From Candidatus Nitrotoga sp. M5 (GTDB lineage: Bacteria; Pseudomonadota; Gammaproteobacteria; Burkholderiales; Gallionellaceae), in the NCBI RefSeq assembly GCF_927904885.1, contig NZ_CAKMNW010000043.1, positions 42,296 through 106,295 of the forward strand: DNA of 64,000 nucleotides, given 5' to 3'. A model generated the notes under the pieces. The model was not told the DNA's origin. It worked only from the letters and a program-made list of their open reading frames with translations, and did not search any database. This document shows, in pieces, positions 48,971 to 58,130 of this stretch. The position numbers and the translations under genes were made by a program. The first letter of the stretch is position 1, and each line of letters begins with the position of its first letter.

Positions 48971-51127
48971 TCAGTGAATGACTAACGTGTCTTCATAAAA
49001 AACAACCTGGCCTGTATTGATATTATGAGTGGCACCGACAATCCCACATTCGCCCTTTTCAATCATTTCTTTTAAAATCGGACTACATTCCATAATGGCT
49101 TGGACTGATCGTTTAACATTAACTGTGGACACTTTTTCTAGAAATTCATCATTGCTTGAAGTACGATTTTCGGTGACAGTTTTTTCATCATAAATAGCGG
49201 GTTGAAGCTTACTTAACAAGGCTGTCAGGTTCCCCATTTCCACATGGTCGCAAGCTCCTTTAATTGCACCACATTTAGTATGACCTAAAATCACGATGAT
49301 CTTCGCACCGGCGACTTTACAGCCAAACTCCATGCTGCCCAATACATCTTCATTAATGATATTGCCAGCTATACGCACACTAAAGATATCGCCTAACCCT
49401 TGATCAAAAATCAACTCAGTAGATGTACGGGAATCTATGCAACTCAAAATTACCGCAAACGGATGCTGTCCTTCTGCGGTTTCATTAGCTTGTAGCAACA
49501 AATTGCGATTGACTTTCAAATTATTGATAAAGCGTTCATTGCCTTCTTTTAATATACCTAATGCCATTCTAGGGCTAATGGCAGACTGTAGCATTTTGGT
49601 TAATGTTTTTACTTTTGTTTCAACCGTTACATTTTTTGTTCTAGCATTACTCTCAAAATCTTTTAAGATCTCAGCAACATCGTAAGCTATGAACTTTGAA
49701 TAGGTGGCATCAATAATCACTTTGGCATTATTAGGGATTCCATTTAAGGTATTTAAGATCCCCGCCTTATTGATAAATGACACTTCTTCTGCCAAAACAA
49801 GATGATGAACTTCTTGCCCATTCTCTGAGCTAATAACTTTCTTTACAAAATGTGAATTTCGATAACTGTGGTGTAATGTAAAAAAAATACCAAAAACCAT
49901 ACCAATCGAAATCCCGATTAATAAATCGGTCGTTAATATGCCGATTATCGTCGCAATAAAAGGCACGAACTGCTCCCACCCTAACTTGAACATTTTTTTA
50001 AACAGCGCAGGCTTAGCCAATTTATAGCCGATTATAAGCAAGATTGCCGCTAAACTAGCTAACGGAATTTGATTCAATAAACCCGCAATAGTAATTGCGC
50101 TAATTAATAAAAAAATGCCATGAAGTATTGTGGATAGTTTGCTTTTAGCACCAAAAGAAATATTTGCTGAACTACGCACAATCACTTGGGTAATAGGCAA
50201 ACCGCCAATCAAGCCAGAAAGAATATTGCCCAATCCTTGCGCTTTTAATTCTCTATTTGCGGGGGTCACTCTTTTATCAGGATCCAACTTATCGGTTGCT
50301 TCCACACATAACAAGGTTTCTAAACTGGCGACAATTGCCATAACAAACGCAACTTTCAAAACTTCAACATTGCTGATAGCCGAGAAATCAGGGAAAGTAA
50401 ACTGATTAATAAATCCAGCAAAGCTATCAGGTACGGGAAGTCTCACGACTTGATCAGCCTTCAAACTAAAATTAAATAATCCATTTTGATAAGCCATGTT
50501 CATAATAATGCCTAACACAACGACGACGATTGGCCCCTGGATCAATTGAAATACTTTATGTTTTTTGATTAAAACCGTATCCCATAGGATCAGAATAACC
50601 AAGGACAGTGCTGAGATTAATAACGCGCCTAGGGAAAATGCATCTAAAGCACTGACAATTGATGTAAAGGTGTTTTCTCCACTTACTTGCCAAAACGCAT
50701 CAGCACCTACAGCATCTTTTCCATAACCCAATGCATGCGGGATTTGTTTTAGAATAATCAACAAGCCAATGCCTGATAACATGCCATTAATCACCGAAGA
50801 AGGAAAGAAATAGACAATAAAACCAACTTTAGCAAAGCCCATAATAAGTTGGATAATACCGGCTATAACCACTGCTAATAAAAAGGCAGGCCAAGAGCCA
50901 AGCGTCGCTATAGCTGAAAGCACTATCACAGCCAAACCAGCGGCGGGACCACTAACGCCAAGAGTCGAGCCACTGGCAATACCAACCACAATACCACCAA
51001 CAATACCTGCGATAATTCCCGAAAATAAAGGCGCACCCGATGCCAAAGCAATTCCGAGACATAAAGGAAGAGCCACAAAAAACACAACGATACTGGCAGG
51101 CAAGTCGTTTCTAATGTTTTTAAACAT
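48971..51127 (-). CDS. SulP transporter-beta-carbonic anhydrase fusion, copy 2
   Basis: A 718-residue paralogue of copy 1 with the same domain order and length; roughly nine residues in ten are identical over the first 170 positions by eye. The zinc and active-site residues C563, D565, H616 and C619 are unchanged. Differences cluster in the transporter, for example STLGVSGP instead of SSHGVSGP and VINGML instead of VIKGML, so the copies may differ in transport. No stops or shifts: both appear functional. The start follows GGAGAGG, a better ribosome-binding site than copy 1. Confidence 0.93.
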   Translation of the reverse strand: MFKNIRNDLPASIVVFFVALPLCLGIALASGAPLFSGIIAGIVGGIVVGIASGSTLGVSGPAAGLAVIVLSAIATLGSWPAFLLAVVIAGIIQLIMGFAKVGFIVYFFPSSVINGMLSGIGLLIILKQIPHALGYGKDAVGADAFWQVSGENTFTSIVSALDAFSLGALLISALSLVILILWDTVLIKKHKVFQLIQGPIVVVVLGIIMNMAYQNGLFNFSLKADQVVRLPVPDSFAGFINQFTFPDFSAISNVEVLKVAFVMAIVASLETLLCVEATDKLDPDKRVTPANRELKAQGLGNILSGLIGGLPITQVIVRSSANISFGAKSKLSTILHGIFLLISAITIAGLLNQIPLASLAAILLIIGYKLAKPALFKKMFKLGWEQFVPFIATIIGILTTDLLIGISIGMVFGIFFTLHHSYRNSHFVKKVISSENGQEVHHLVLAEEVSFINKAGILNTLNGIPNNAKVIIDATYSKFIAYDVAEILKDFESNARTKNVTVETKVKTLTKMLQSAISPRMALGILKEGNERFINNLKVNRNLLLQANETAEGQHPFAVILSCIDSRTSTELIFDQGLGDIFSVRIAGNIINEDVLGSMEFGCKVAGAKIIVILGHTKCGAIKGACDHVEMGNLTALLSKLQPAIYDEKTVTENRTSSNDEFLEKVSTVNVKRSVQAIMECSPILKEMIEKGECGIVGATHNINTGQVVFYEDTLVIH

Positions 51128-51163
51128 TGTTTACCTCTCCGAACAGCTGGTTTAGCACTACGT

Positions 51164-51182
51164 ATAATAGTAAAGCTATTAT
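51164..51182. promoter_or_regulatory. Palindrome, candidate TetR operator, copy 2
   Basis: ATAATAG-TAAAG-CTATTAT, a seven-base inverted repeat 37-55 bases before the copy 2 start. Compared with copy 1 the outer pair G-C has become A-T on both arms, so the symmetry is kept through a paired change. This suggests a protein-binding site rather than chance, but no binding evidence exists. Confidence 0.5.
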
Positions 51183-51267
51183 TGCGAAATAAAAAACACT
51201 TGTTTTTTTACAAGAATTTTGGGTTCAGCGCTGCCCTTCAAGCCAATAAGTTAATTAAAGCTTCCTG

Positions 51268-51298
51268 CAACCGTCGAGTTTAAAGAAACTTAGAAAAA
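51268..51298. repeat. Truncated left end of the MITE-like repeat
   Basis: About 31 bases (GCAACCGTCGAGTTTAAAGA then AACTTAGAAAAA) match the left end of copy B (CAACCTGTCGGACTTAAAGA then ATCGTAGCGAAAA). The match stops abruptly at 51298, where similarity to the end of the TetR gene begins. The flank to its left also matches the left flank of copy B, so it is an orthologous, truncated insertion. Confidence 0.6.
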
Positions 51299-51426
51299 GC
51301 GGCACATTTACAGAACTTCTTTATGAATAATCTATCTTCATTAATTGATTTCGGGTCTCATAAGGGTAAATTGTAAATTATTTTACTTCTGAAAGAATTT
51401 AGTGTTTTCCAGTATTAATCAGACTT
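51299..51426 (+). pseudogene. Relic of a second TetR gene (last ~40 codons)
   Basis: Matches 48688-48816, the last part of the intact TetR gene: AAHLQNFFMNNLSSLIDFGS corresponds to VAHLQNFFMNNLPSLTDFGS. It then hits a TAA stop where the intact gene has GAA, and one extra base shifts the rest. The 5' two thirds of the gene are missing. It lies upstream of SulP-CA copy 2 in the position that the intact gene has relative to copy 1. The following 51427-51634 also resembles the DNA after the intact gene for about 70 bases and then holds nothing I recognise. Confidence 0.78.
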
Positions 51427-51634
51427 AGAACAACTGCTGAATATTAAATTTAATTATTTAAATGATATGAGATAACTCATACATTTGATCCAGCTTTGCC
51501 GTCGTATTACTTTGATAATCTCTCAACTTCTAATTCGGTTTCACCCGCCTCTTAAGTTTAGCGTGGAGCTGTGCAAACTATAGGTGCCCTAACAAGCTTA
51601 CGGCAACTGGCCAGACCACTCTATCACGAGCACC

Positions 51635-53086
51635 CTACCATCCGCCACCAAGTGCTTTGTACAGAGCAACCAGATCAGTTGCCGCGTTTGTGTGTGTTTT
51701 TGCGTATAAATATTCGGCTTCGTGCAAAATGCGCACAACTTCCAACAGGTCTGCCAGCGCTATGTCTCCAAACTTGAAACGTTGCTTGGCATGGCCATAG
51801 CTGCGGCGAGCAGATTCAATGGCAGCGCGCTGAACGTGGACCGACTCAAGTGAAAGTTGGTAATTACTGAGACTCCGCTCAGCATCTGTCAAAGCTGACA
51901 ATATGGTCTTTTCGTAAACTTGTGCCGCAGCCTTTTGGCGTGCCTCTGATGCCCGAATTTGTGCTTTTATCCGGCCGCCGTCGAAGATTCGCCAGGAAAT
52001 CAACGGGATGATGGACAAAGTCTGGCTGGAAGGCTTAATCAGGTCGTCTATAGCAAGCGCCTGGAATCCGCCATTCGCAGAAATCGACAATCGTGGAAAC
52101 CATTCGGCTGTGGCTATTCCAATATTGGCTGTAGTGGCTGCAAGACGCCTTTCAGCAGAACGTACATCAGGGCGACGGCGAAGTACGTCGGCACGTTCAC
52201 CAACAGGGATATGCCTAAGCATGATCTCAGCGCTTTCGCTCTCAGCGAGCACCAATTGACTCTCAGGCAATTCCCCAAGCAAAACGCCAATACCTAGTGC
52301 GGCAGCCCGGATGCGTGCCCGGATGCCAGGTAACACGGCGGCGGCAGTATCGAATTGGGCCTGCGCCCGATCAAAGTCACTCGGTGCCAGATCACCCTCG
52401 ACTGCACGCCGCCGGACCGTATCAGTAATTCGACGCAGCGTTTCGACCGACGCTGAGCGAGCAACCAACTCGCGTTGAGTTCCTCGCAAAGTCAGGTATG
52501 TGCGGGCCACCTCGGCGACGATGCTTATTTGTATACCGCTTGCTGCCTCTTCGGTAGCTTGTAAATTGGCCTCGGCAGATTCCACCATCCGGCGTATGCG
52601 TCCAAAAAGATCGATTTCCCAAGTTGTATCAAAGCCCACATCGTGTATGGTCTGGTCGCGATTGAGCCCCGGAATAGTTCCGATCGGAAGTGGGCCATTC
52701 AAACTTTGGCGTCGCCGGTTGACACTTACATCGGCTTGTAGCGTGGGGACTCTCGCACCAATTGCTAAGTCGCGCAATGCACGTTCTTCGGCGATACGTG
52801 ATTGAGCCTGACGAATGTCCAGGTTCTGTGCGAGCGCCATTTCAATCAATCGATCCAGCATAGGATCGCCCAAGGAGTGCCACCATGTGGCAAGTTCTGG
52901 GTCAACCACCCCAGCTACTGACGGCTGGGACCAACCTTTTCCAATGTTTATTTCGGGAACTCGGTACTCGGGACCGACCGTACACGCAGCAAGCAGCCAA
53001 ACGAATGCGCCCATAGCACAGCGCCCCAACATCATATGGCTAAATCGGAATGATATAAGTGCTCGGGTAGTCTGGGTCATTAGCAT
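51635..53086 (-). CDS. NodT-family outer-membrane efflux lipoprotein
   Basis: Outer-membrane channel (TolC-like) of a tripartite efflux pump. It has a lipoprotein signal with lipobox LLAAC before TVGPEYRVPE, then two outer-membrane efflux protein repeats rich in coiled coil (QNLDIRQAQSRIAEERALRD and YLTLRGTQRELVARSASVET). The frame runs on to 53176; the ATG at 53086 has a GAGG site five bases upstream and lies 7 bases after the permease stop, so it is preferred. About 483 residues. Last gene of the efflux operon. No terminator is evident. Confidence 0.9.
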   Translation of the reverse strand: MLMTQTTRALISFRFSHMMLGRCAMGAFVWLLAACTVGPEYRVPEINIGKGWSQPSVAGVVDPELATWWHSLGDPMLDRLIEMALAQNLDIRQAQSRIAEERALRDLAIGARVPTLQADVSVNRRRQSLNGPLPIGTIPGLNRDQTIHDVGFDTTWEIDLFGRIRRMVESAEANLQATEEAASGIQISIVAEVARTYLTLRGTQRELVARSASVETLRRITDTVRRRAVEGDLAPSDFDRAQAQFDTAAAVLPGIRARIRAAALGIGVLLGELPESQLVLAESESAEIMLRHIPVGERADVLRRRPDVRSAERRLAATTANIGIATAEWFPRLSISANGGFQALAIDDLIKPSSQTLSIIPLISWRIFDGGRIKAQIRASEARQKAAAQVYEKTILSALTDAERSLSNYQLSLESVHVQRAAIESARRSYGHAKQRFKFGDIALADLLEVVRILHEAEYLYAKTHTNAATDLVALYKALGGGW

Positions 53087-53093
53087 TAAAACC

Positions 53094-54206
53094 TCACTGC
53101 AACTTTCCGCGAACAAATAAAGTCGCGGCGGTGAGGGTGACCATAGCAATGACGGCCATCGGCCAAGCATTCGCAAAGACTTCAGATGGAGGTAGCGCTT
53201 TTAGGAAGCTGCCCTGAAGAATAATTAAGTAGTGTTTGAGCGGAATCGCCTGCGCTAGCCACTGGAGGAAGGTTGGCATATTCTCAACGGGTGTCGCAAA
53301 GCCAGACATCAGGACGGCGGGCACACCAATGGCGAAGGTTCCGAGAATGGCCTGCTGCTGGGTTGAGCAAACTGCTGAAATCATCAATCCAATACCCACT
53401 AGAGAGAGGATGAAGAGAACCATACTGATTAGCAATAGTAAGAAATTTCCAGTGAATGGAATACCAAACAAAAAAATGCCTGCCGCCACCATGAACAAGC
53501 CAAGCACGGTATTGATGAGTAAGGCTGGTGCCATTTTGGATACGATGATCTCAATGGGTGTACATGGGGACACAAGTAGCTGGTCGAATGTCCCGAGCTC
53601 ACGCTCTCTGGCAATTGACAGCGCTGTGACGAGCAACGTTATAAATGTTACCAGTATGCCACCTATGCTCGGCACAATAAACCAACGGTAGATAAGGTTC
53701 GGGTTAAACCAATGGTTCACCACAGCACTTTCATTTGTGAGCCGAGACTCTGTAGTTAATTCGGCATTAAGCCCGCCTGCGATGTTATTCAGGTACCCCA
53801 GCACGACTTGCCCTGTATTGGCACGGCGGCCATCGAGAATAACTTGTACTTTTCCTATGCGGCCGGCGTCGATATTTCGGGAAAAATATTCTGGTATGTT
53901 GATCACTGCAATGACTTCACGCTGTTCAACCATCTTTTTGAACTCAGCAGGACTTTGCGCTGGAAGCAAACGGTGAACGAATTGAGCTGCGCCAATACGC
54001 TCTACAAGTTCGTGTGACCATTTGCCAGCATCGCGATCGTAAATGGCAATATCGACATTCCTCACATCAAGTGTTGCAGCAAATGAAAAGACAAAAAGCT
54101 GTACCAATGGTGGTACGATCAATACAAAACGGCTCTTGGGGTCGCGCAACACGCTGAGTAACTCTTTGACAATTTGTGCCATCAGACGCGGAGAGAACAG
54201 GCGCAT
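53094..54206 (-). CDS. ABC-2 type permease (YbhR/YhhJ-like)
   Basis: A 370-residue membrane subunit. It has one N-terminal helix (about 27-45), a large periplasmic loop (about 50-170) and five further helices, ending in an ABC-2 domain (EREL near GTFDQLLVSPCTP, and VPAVLMSGFATPVENMP). It forms a pair with the next upstream permease; together with the double ATPase they make an efflux ABC transporter. It starts 3 bases after the partner permease ends. Confidence 0.9.
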   Translation of the reverse strand: MRLFSPRLMAQIVKELLSVLRDPKSRFVLIVPPLVQLFVFSFAATLDVRNVDIAIYDRDAGKWSHELVERIGAAQFVHRLLPAQSPAEFKKMVEQREVIAVINIPEYFSRNIDAGRIGKVQVILDGRRANTGQVVLGYLNNIAGGLNAELTTESRLTNESAVVNHWFNPNLIYRWFIVPSIGGILVTFITLLVTALSIARERELGTFDQLLVSPCTPIEIIVSKMAPALLINTVLGLFMVAAGIFLFGIPFTGNFLLLLISMVLFILSLVGIGLMISAVCSTQQQAILGTFAIGVPAVLMSGFATPVENMPTFLQWLAQAIPLKHYLIILQGSFLKALPPSEVFANAWPMAVIAMVTLTAATLFVRGKLQ

Positions 54207-54209
54207 AAT

Positions 54210-55349
54210 CTAGTTATCCAGACTTTTAGTCGTTTTTGCCAGTGCAACTGCGAAAAATACAATACCAATGGCCAGCATCGCCAGCATATTTGGGAGCAAG
54301 AGAGTCCAAATGTCACCAGCAAGAAATACGGTCTGTAGCGAGGAGACAAAATAGCGCGCCGGAATCACATAAGTCAGGACACGGAGCGGTGCTGGCATTG
54401 AATCAATTTCAAACAGATAACCTGAGAGCAGGAATGCGGGGAGGAATCCGGACAAGAGTGCGATTTGCGCAGCAATAAACTGATTCTTTGTAACTGCTGA
54501 TATCAGTAAACCTTGACCCAGTGCGGGCACAAGGAAAACGGATGAGAGGGACAGTAAGGTAAGCCATGAGCCGCGCAAAGGCACGCCGAAAACAGTTATT
54601 GCTAGCAGCGCGGAGATGACTGTCGCGCCCAGACCCAATACAAAATAAGGCAATAGCTTACCAACCAAAATTTCAACAACTGACGCGGGAGTGGACATGA
54701 TCGCTTCCATGGTGCCGCGCTCCCATTCTCGCGCCACCACTAACGCCGTTAGTAAGGTACCAATTATCGTCATGATAATAGCAATCGCGCCTGGCACGAG
54801 AAAGCGACGGCTTTCAATCTCTGGGTTGAACCAGAATCGTGGCTCGAGTGAAAGCACACTGCCTACGGCTGGGGAGTGAGCTGACTGCCATATTTTAATC
54901 ACGCCTTGCGCATAATTTGCGACAAAGCTAGCCGTATTAGGTTGCGCCCCATCAGTTATGATCTGAACAAGAGGGGGGCGTGCACCAGATGCTAGCCTCT
55001 GATCGAAGTCTTGGGGAATTACCACATAACCCCGAAGCCGCCCGCCAACAACCTCCCCAGCAACCTCACGTCGGTCACGCGCCGGCGTTACGGTAAAATA
55101 CCGGGTGCCGGAAAAAGCCGCTGCTAACGATTGCGCAGCGGCACTGTCAGATTCCAAAACTATGCCGATGGGCACTTCCTGGGTATCAAGCGATACAGCA
55201 TATGCAAAAAGAAAGAGCATTACCACAGGCAATACGAATGCTATTAAAATCGTTGAAGGGTCACGGACTACTTGCAAACTTTCTTTCTGCACCAATGCCC
55301 ATAGGCGCCGGAAATTGAATCGGGAAGCATGCTTTTCGGCGACGCTCAT
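54210..55349 (-). CDS. ABC-2 type permease (YbhS-like)
   Basis: A 379-residue membrane subunit of the same architecture as its neighbour: an N-terminal helix (about 30-50), a periplasmic domain, then helices with EWERGTMEAIMSTPASVVEI and the C-terminal AFLLSGYLFEIDSMP motif. Its start overlaps the ATPase stop by four bases (ATGA), showing translational coupling. Confidence 0.9.
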   Translation of the reverse strand: MSVAEKHASRFNFRRLWALVQKESLQVVRDPSTILIAFVLPVVMLFLFAYAVSLDTQEVPIGIVLESDSAAAQSLAAAFSGTRYFTVTPARDRREVAGEVVGGRLRGYVVIPQDFDQRLASGARPPLVQIITDGAQPNTASFVANYAQGVIKIWQSAHSPAVGSVLSLEPRFWFNPEIESRRFLVPGAIAIIMTIIGTLLTALVVAREWERGTMEAIMSTPASVVEILVGKLLPYFVLGLGATVISALLAITVFGVPLRGSWLTLLSLSSVFLVPALGQGLLISAVTKNQFIAAQIALLSGFLPAFLLSGYLFEIDSMPAPLRVLTYVIPARYFVSSLQTVFLAGDIWTLLLPNMLAMLAIGIVFFAVALAKTTKSLDN

Positions 55350-57121
55350 GGTGCCTTCGTGGCCCGGCTGGTAGCGTTCTCTGCATCTGCTGATTGAATG
55401 AGCTGTATGAACGCGTCTTCCATAGTCGGTTCATCGCTCCCGCCCTTGAATACGCTCCGCTTCAGCGCGTCAGGCGTGTCCAGCGCGATCACCTTCGCCT
55501 GATACATCAGCGCAACACGGTCGCAATATTCGGCTTCGTCCATAAAGTGAGTGGTCACTAGCACAGTCACCCCCTTGCGTACTAGCCCATTGATGTGCGT
55601 CCAAAATTCTCGGCGTGTTATTGGGTCAACACCTGAGGTAGGCTCATCAAGAAACAAAACTGGTGGCCGGTGCATCAGCGCACATGCCAGTGCCAGCCGC
55701 TGCTTGACGCCAAGCGGGAGGTCTTCTGGCGACGATCGAACATATTTCTGCAGATGGAATATCTCGATCATTTCTTCTATACGTTCCCGCTTGGTAGCGC
55801 CGTCAAATCCGTAGACTCCTGCCGAGAATTCGAGATTCTGTCGTGCTGAAAGCAGACCATACAGGGAAAATTTCTGCGCCATATAGCCCAGCTGGCTCTT
55901 GGCTTCGCTCTTTGCTGTGCGCAGATCTAACCCCATTACATGCGCTCCACCCGAGGTCGGTTTAAGTAAGCCACAAAGCATCTTGAAAGTCGTTGATTTG
56001 CCTGCACCGTTGGGGCCGAGAAGACCAAATATTTCGCCTTTCTTCACCTGAAAACTCACATGATCGGTAGCGATGAAATCTCCAAAACGGCGAGTGAGCT
56101 CATGACACTCGACAGCAATGTCCCCCTTGAGATTTACGGGCTCCATACGCTCTGCCAGTGCTGATGTCCCGCCCGGCCCCCCTCCGAGCAAATCGACAAA
56201 GGCATCCTCAAATCTTGGAGTAACGGGTGCAATTTCTGCGCCGACTTCCTTGGCCAAAGCATCAATCTCTTCCCGGGTAGCTTCCTTACGCAGAACGGCT
56301 CGAACGGAATTACCCTGAATTACGCCATCACAAACTGATTTCAGGTTCAGTGCCCGTGACAGAACGATCCGGCGCTCTTGTTTTGGATCGAGCAGACGAA
56401 AACATCGGTGTTTCAGAGTCGCCGTCAGCTTATCTGGTGGACCATCGTATTCGATTTTGCCATCATTCAGGAGCAGTACGGTTGCGCAGCGTTCGGCCTC
56501 GTCGAGATATGCCGTTGACCACACCACCGCCATGCCTTCGTCAGTTAGTTCGCGCACCATTTTCCATAAATCTTGTCGACTCACGGGATCAACCCCAACG
56601 CTTGGTTCGTCCAGCAGCAAGACGCGGGGTTTCCCCATCATCGCGCAGGCAAGCCCCAGCTTTTGTTTCATACCACCAGAGAGGCGGCCAGCTAGACGCT
56701 GTGTAAAGGGCGCGAGTCGGGTAAACGTGAGCAAGCGCTCGAATATGTCCTGGTGGGTGTTAGGCTCGACTCCCTGTAACTGCGCATACAGACGCAGATT
56801 CTCCATCACCGATAGATCCTCATAGAGCCCGAAACGTTGCGGCATATAACCCGTTAAGGTGTGAATGCGGTTACTGTCGCGCACGGTATCGCAGTTGGCG
56901 ACTGTGATGCGTCCTGCGGTTGGCGCCATTAGCGCTGCCATCAAACGCATCAAAGTGGTTTTGCCTGCTCCATCAGGTCCAACCAAGCCAGTCAGCCTGC
57001 CCGGCAAAATGTTTGCCGAAATTTCGTGTAGAGCCTCGACAACTCCGAAAATTTTTGTAACACCGACAATTTTGACTGCCGGCTGTGATGACAGCTTGGC
57101 CTGAGAAACTTGAGCGCTCAT
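55346..57121 (-). CDS. Double ATP-binding ABC transporter subunit
   Basis: About 591 residues with two nucleotide-binding domains. The first has Walker A GPDGAGKTT, signature LSGGMKQKL and Walker B LLLDEPSVGVDP. The second has Walker A GPNGAGKST, a degenerate signature LPLGVKQRL and Walker B LFLDEPTSGVDP. This matches the YbhF/RbbA-type ATPases that energise HlyD-linked export. In-frame starts also exist at 57154, 57139 and 57133; the ATG at 57121 is chosen because it follows the membrane-fusion gene stop by one base, but none has a good ribosome-binding site. Confidence 0.9.
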   Translation of the reverse strand: MSAQVSQAKLSSQPAVKIVGVTKIFGVVEALHEISANILPGRLTGLVGPDGAGKTTLMRLMAALMAPTAGRITVANCDTVRDSNRIHTLTGYMPQRFGLYEDLSVMENLRLYAQLQGVEPNTHQDIFERLLTFTRLAPFTQRLAGRLSGGMKQKLGLACAMMGKPRVLLLDEPSVGVDPVSRQDLWKMVRELTDEGMAVVWSTAYLDEAERCATVLLLNDGKIEYDGPPDKLTATLKHRCFRLLDPKQERRIVLSRALNLKSVCDGVIQGNSVRAVLRKEATREEIDALAKEVGAEIAPVTPRFEDAFVDLLGGGPGGTSALAERMEPVNLKGDIAVECHELTRRFGDFIATDHVSFQVKKGEIFGLLGPNGAGKSTTFKMLCGLLKPTSGGAHVMGLDLRTAKSEAKSQLGYMAQKFSLYGLLSARQNLEFSAGVYGFDGATKRERIEEMIEIFHLQKYVRSSPEDLPLGVKQRLALACALMHRPPVLFLDEPTSGVDPITRREFWTHINGLVRKGVTVLVTTHFMDEAEYCDRVALMYQAKVIALDTPDALKRSVFKGGSDEPTMEDAFIQLIQSADAENATSRATKAP

Positions 57122-57122
57122 C

Positions 57123-58130
57123 TCATTGGTCATGTACATCTGTTTCAGTAGCAACTTGAATCGTCACCGGCATCCCTTGGCGAAGGGCACCATCTGCATT
57201 CGAAACGACAATTCGTATGCGGTATACAAGATCAGTTCTTAGGTCTGTAGTTTCCACAGATTTCGGTGTGAACTCTGCTCGTGGAGAGACAAACCCGACC
57301 TCTCCTTGGTAAACCTTTTCTGAGGAATCAGTTCGTATAGTCGCCTTGACGCCAGGGATGACCCGACCAAGATCCGGTTCGCTCACATAAGCTCTTATGT
57401 AGACCGGATCACGAAGCGACAGGATATAGACGGCCGAATTGGCATTCACCATGCTACCAGGTTCGCGTACTCGAGACATTACGGTTGCATTGATTGGAGC
57501 AACCAAGCGAGTATCAGCCAATGCTGTCATAGACTGTGCAGCCATAGCCTCTGCTACAGCTAACCGTGCCTCTCCGGCAGCGACATCTTCTCGACGGGAA
57601 CCTTCCTTTTTCAAAGCTAATGCTTGTTTCGCTGAGGCAAGGGCCGCTTCTGCCTGGTCACGAGTTGCACGAGCGGCATCGCCAACACGTTGACTTACCG
57701 ACCCTGATTTCACAAGCGCACTTTGACGATTGAAATTGCTATCCGTATTTTCAAACACTGCCTTGGCTTGGCGCACTGATTCACCTGCTTGTGCAATTTC
57801 TTGAGGGCGATTTCCATGACGCAACTTTTCGAGTTCGGCACGAGCATGTAGCACCTCGGCCTCCGAGACTGCCAGTGCATCGTGGTATGGCTGAGCATCA
57901 AGCTCAGCCATAACTTCGCCTGTCTTTACCGTGGCACCCTCGTCAAAGAATACCTTTGCCAGACGACCAGGTTGACGGAAAGCTAGATCAAGCTCTCGAA
58001 TATCGACGTTCCCATAAAGAATGAGTGAATTTTGTGGACCAGAATTGCGGTTCAACAACCAGTACCCTGCCGCCAACATGGCAGCGATAATGACAACAAT
58101 AAAAATACCGCGAAGTTTGCAGGAATTCAA
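57123..58130 (-). CDS. HlyD-family membrane fusion protein
   Basis: Periplasmic adaptor of the efflux pump, 335 residues. It has an N-terminal membrane anchor (about 8-27), a biotinyl-lipoyl-like segment (GATVKTGEVMAELDAQPYHD), a long coiled-coil hairpin (about 70-200) and a barrel (LVAPINATVMSRVREPGSMV). A TTG start at 58130 is supported by GGAG six bases before it. First gene of HlyD-ATPase-permease-permease-NodT, the layout of YbhGFSR-like exporters. The operon looks richer in GC than the flanking SulP-CA and PrsT regions, which hints at transfer. No regulator lies beside it. Confidence 0.92.
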   Translation of the reverse strand: MNSCKLRGIFIVVIIAAMLAAGYWLLNRNSGPQNSLILYGNVDIRELDLAFRQPGRLAKVFFDEGATVKTGEVMAELDAQPYHDALAVSEAEVLHARAELEKLRHGNRPQEIAQAGESVRQAKAVFENTDSNFNRQSALVKSGSVSQRVGDAARATRDQAEAALASAKQALALKKEGSRREDVAAGEARLAVAEAMAAQSMTALADTRLVAPINATVMSRVREPGSMVNANSAVYILSLRDPVYIRAYVSEPDLGRVIPGVKATIRTDSSEKVYQGEVGFVSPRAEFTPKSVETTDLRTDLVYRIRIVVSNADGALRQGMPVTIQVATETDVHDQ

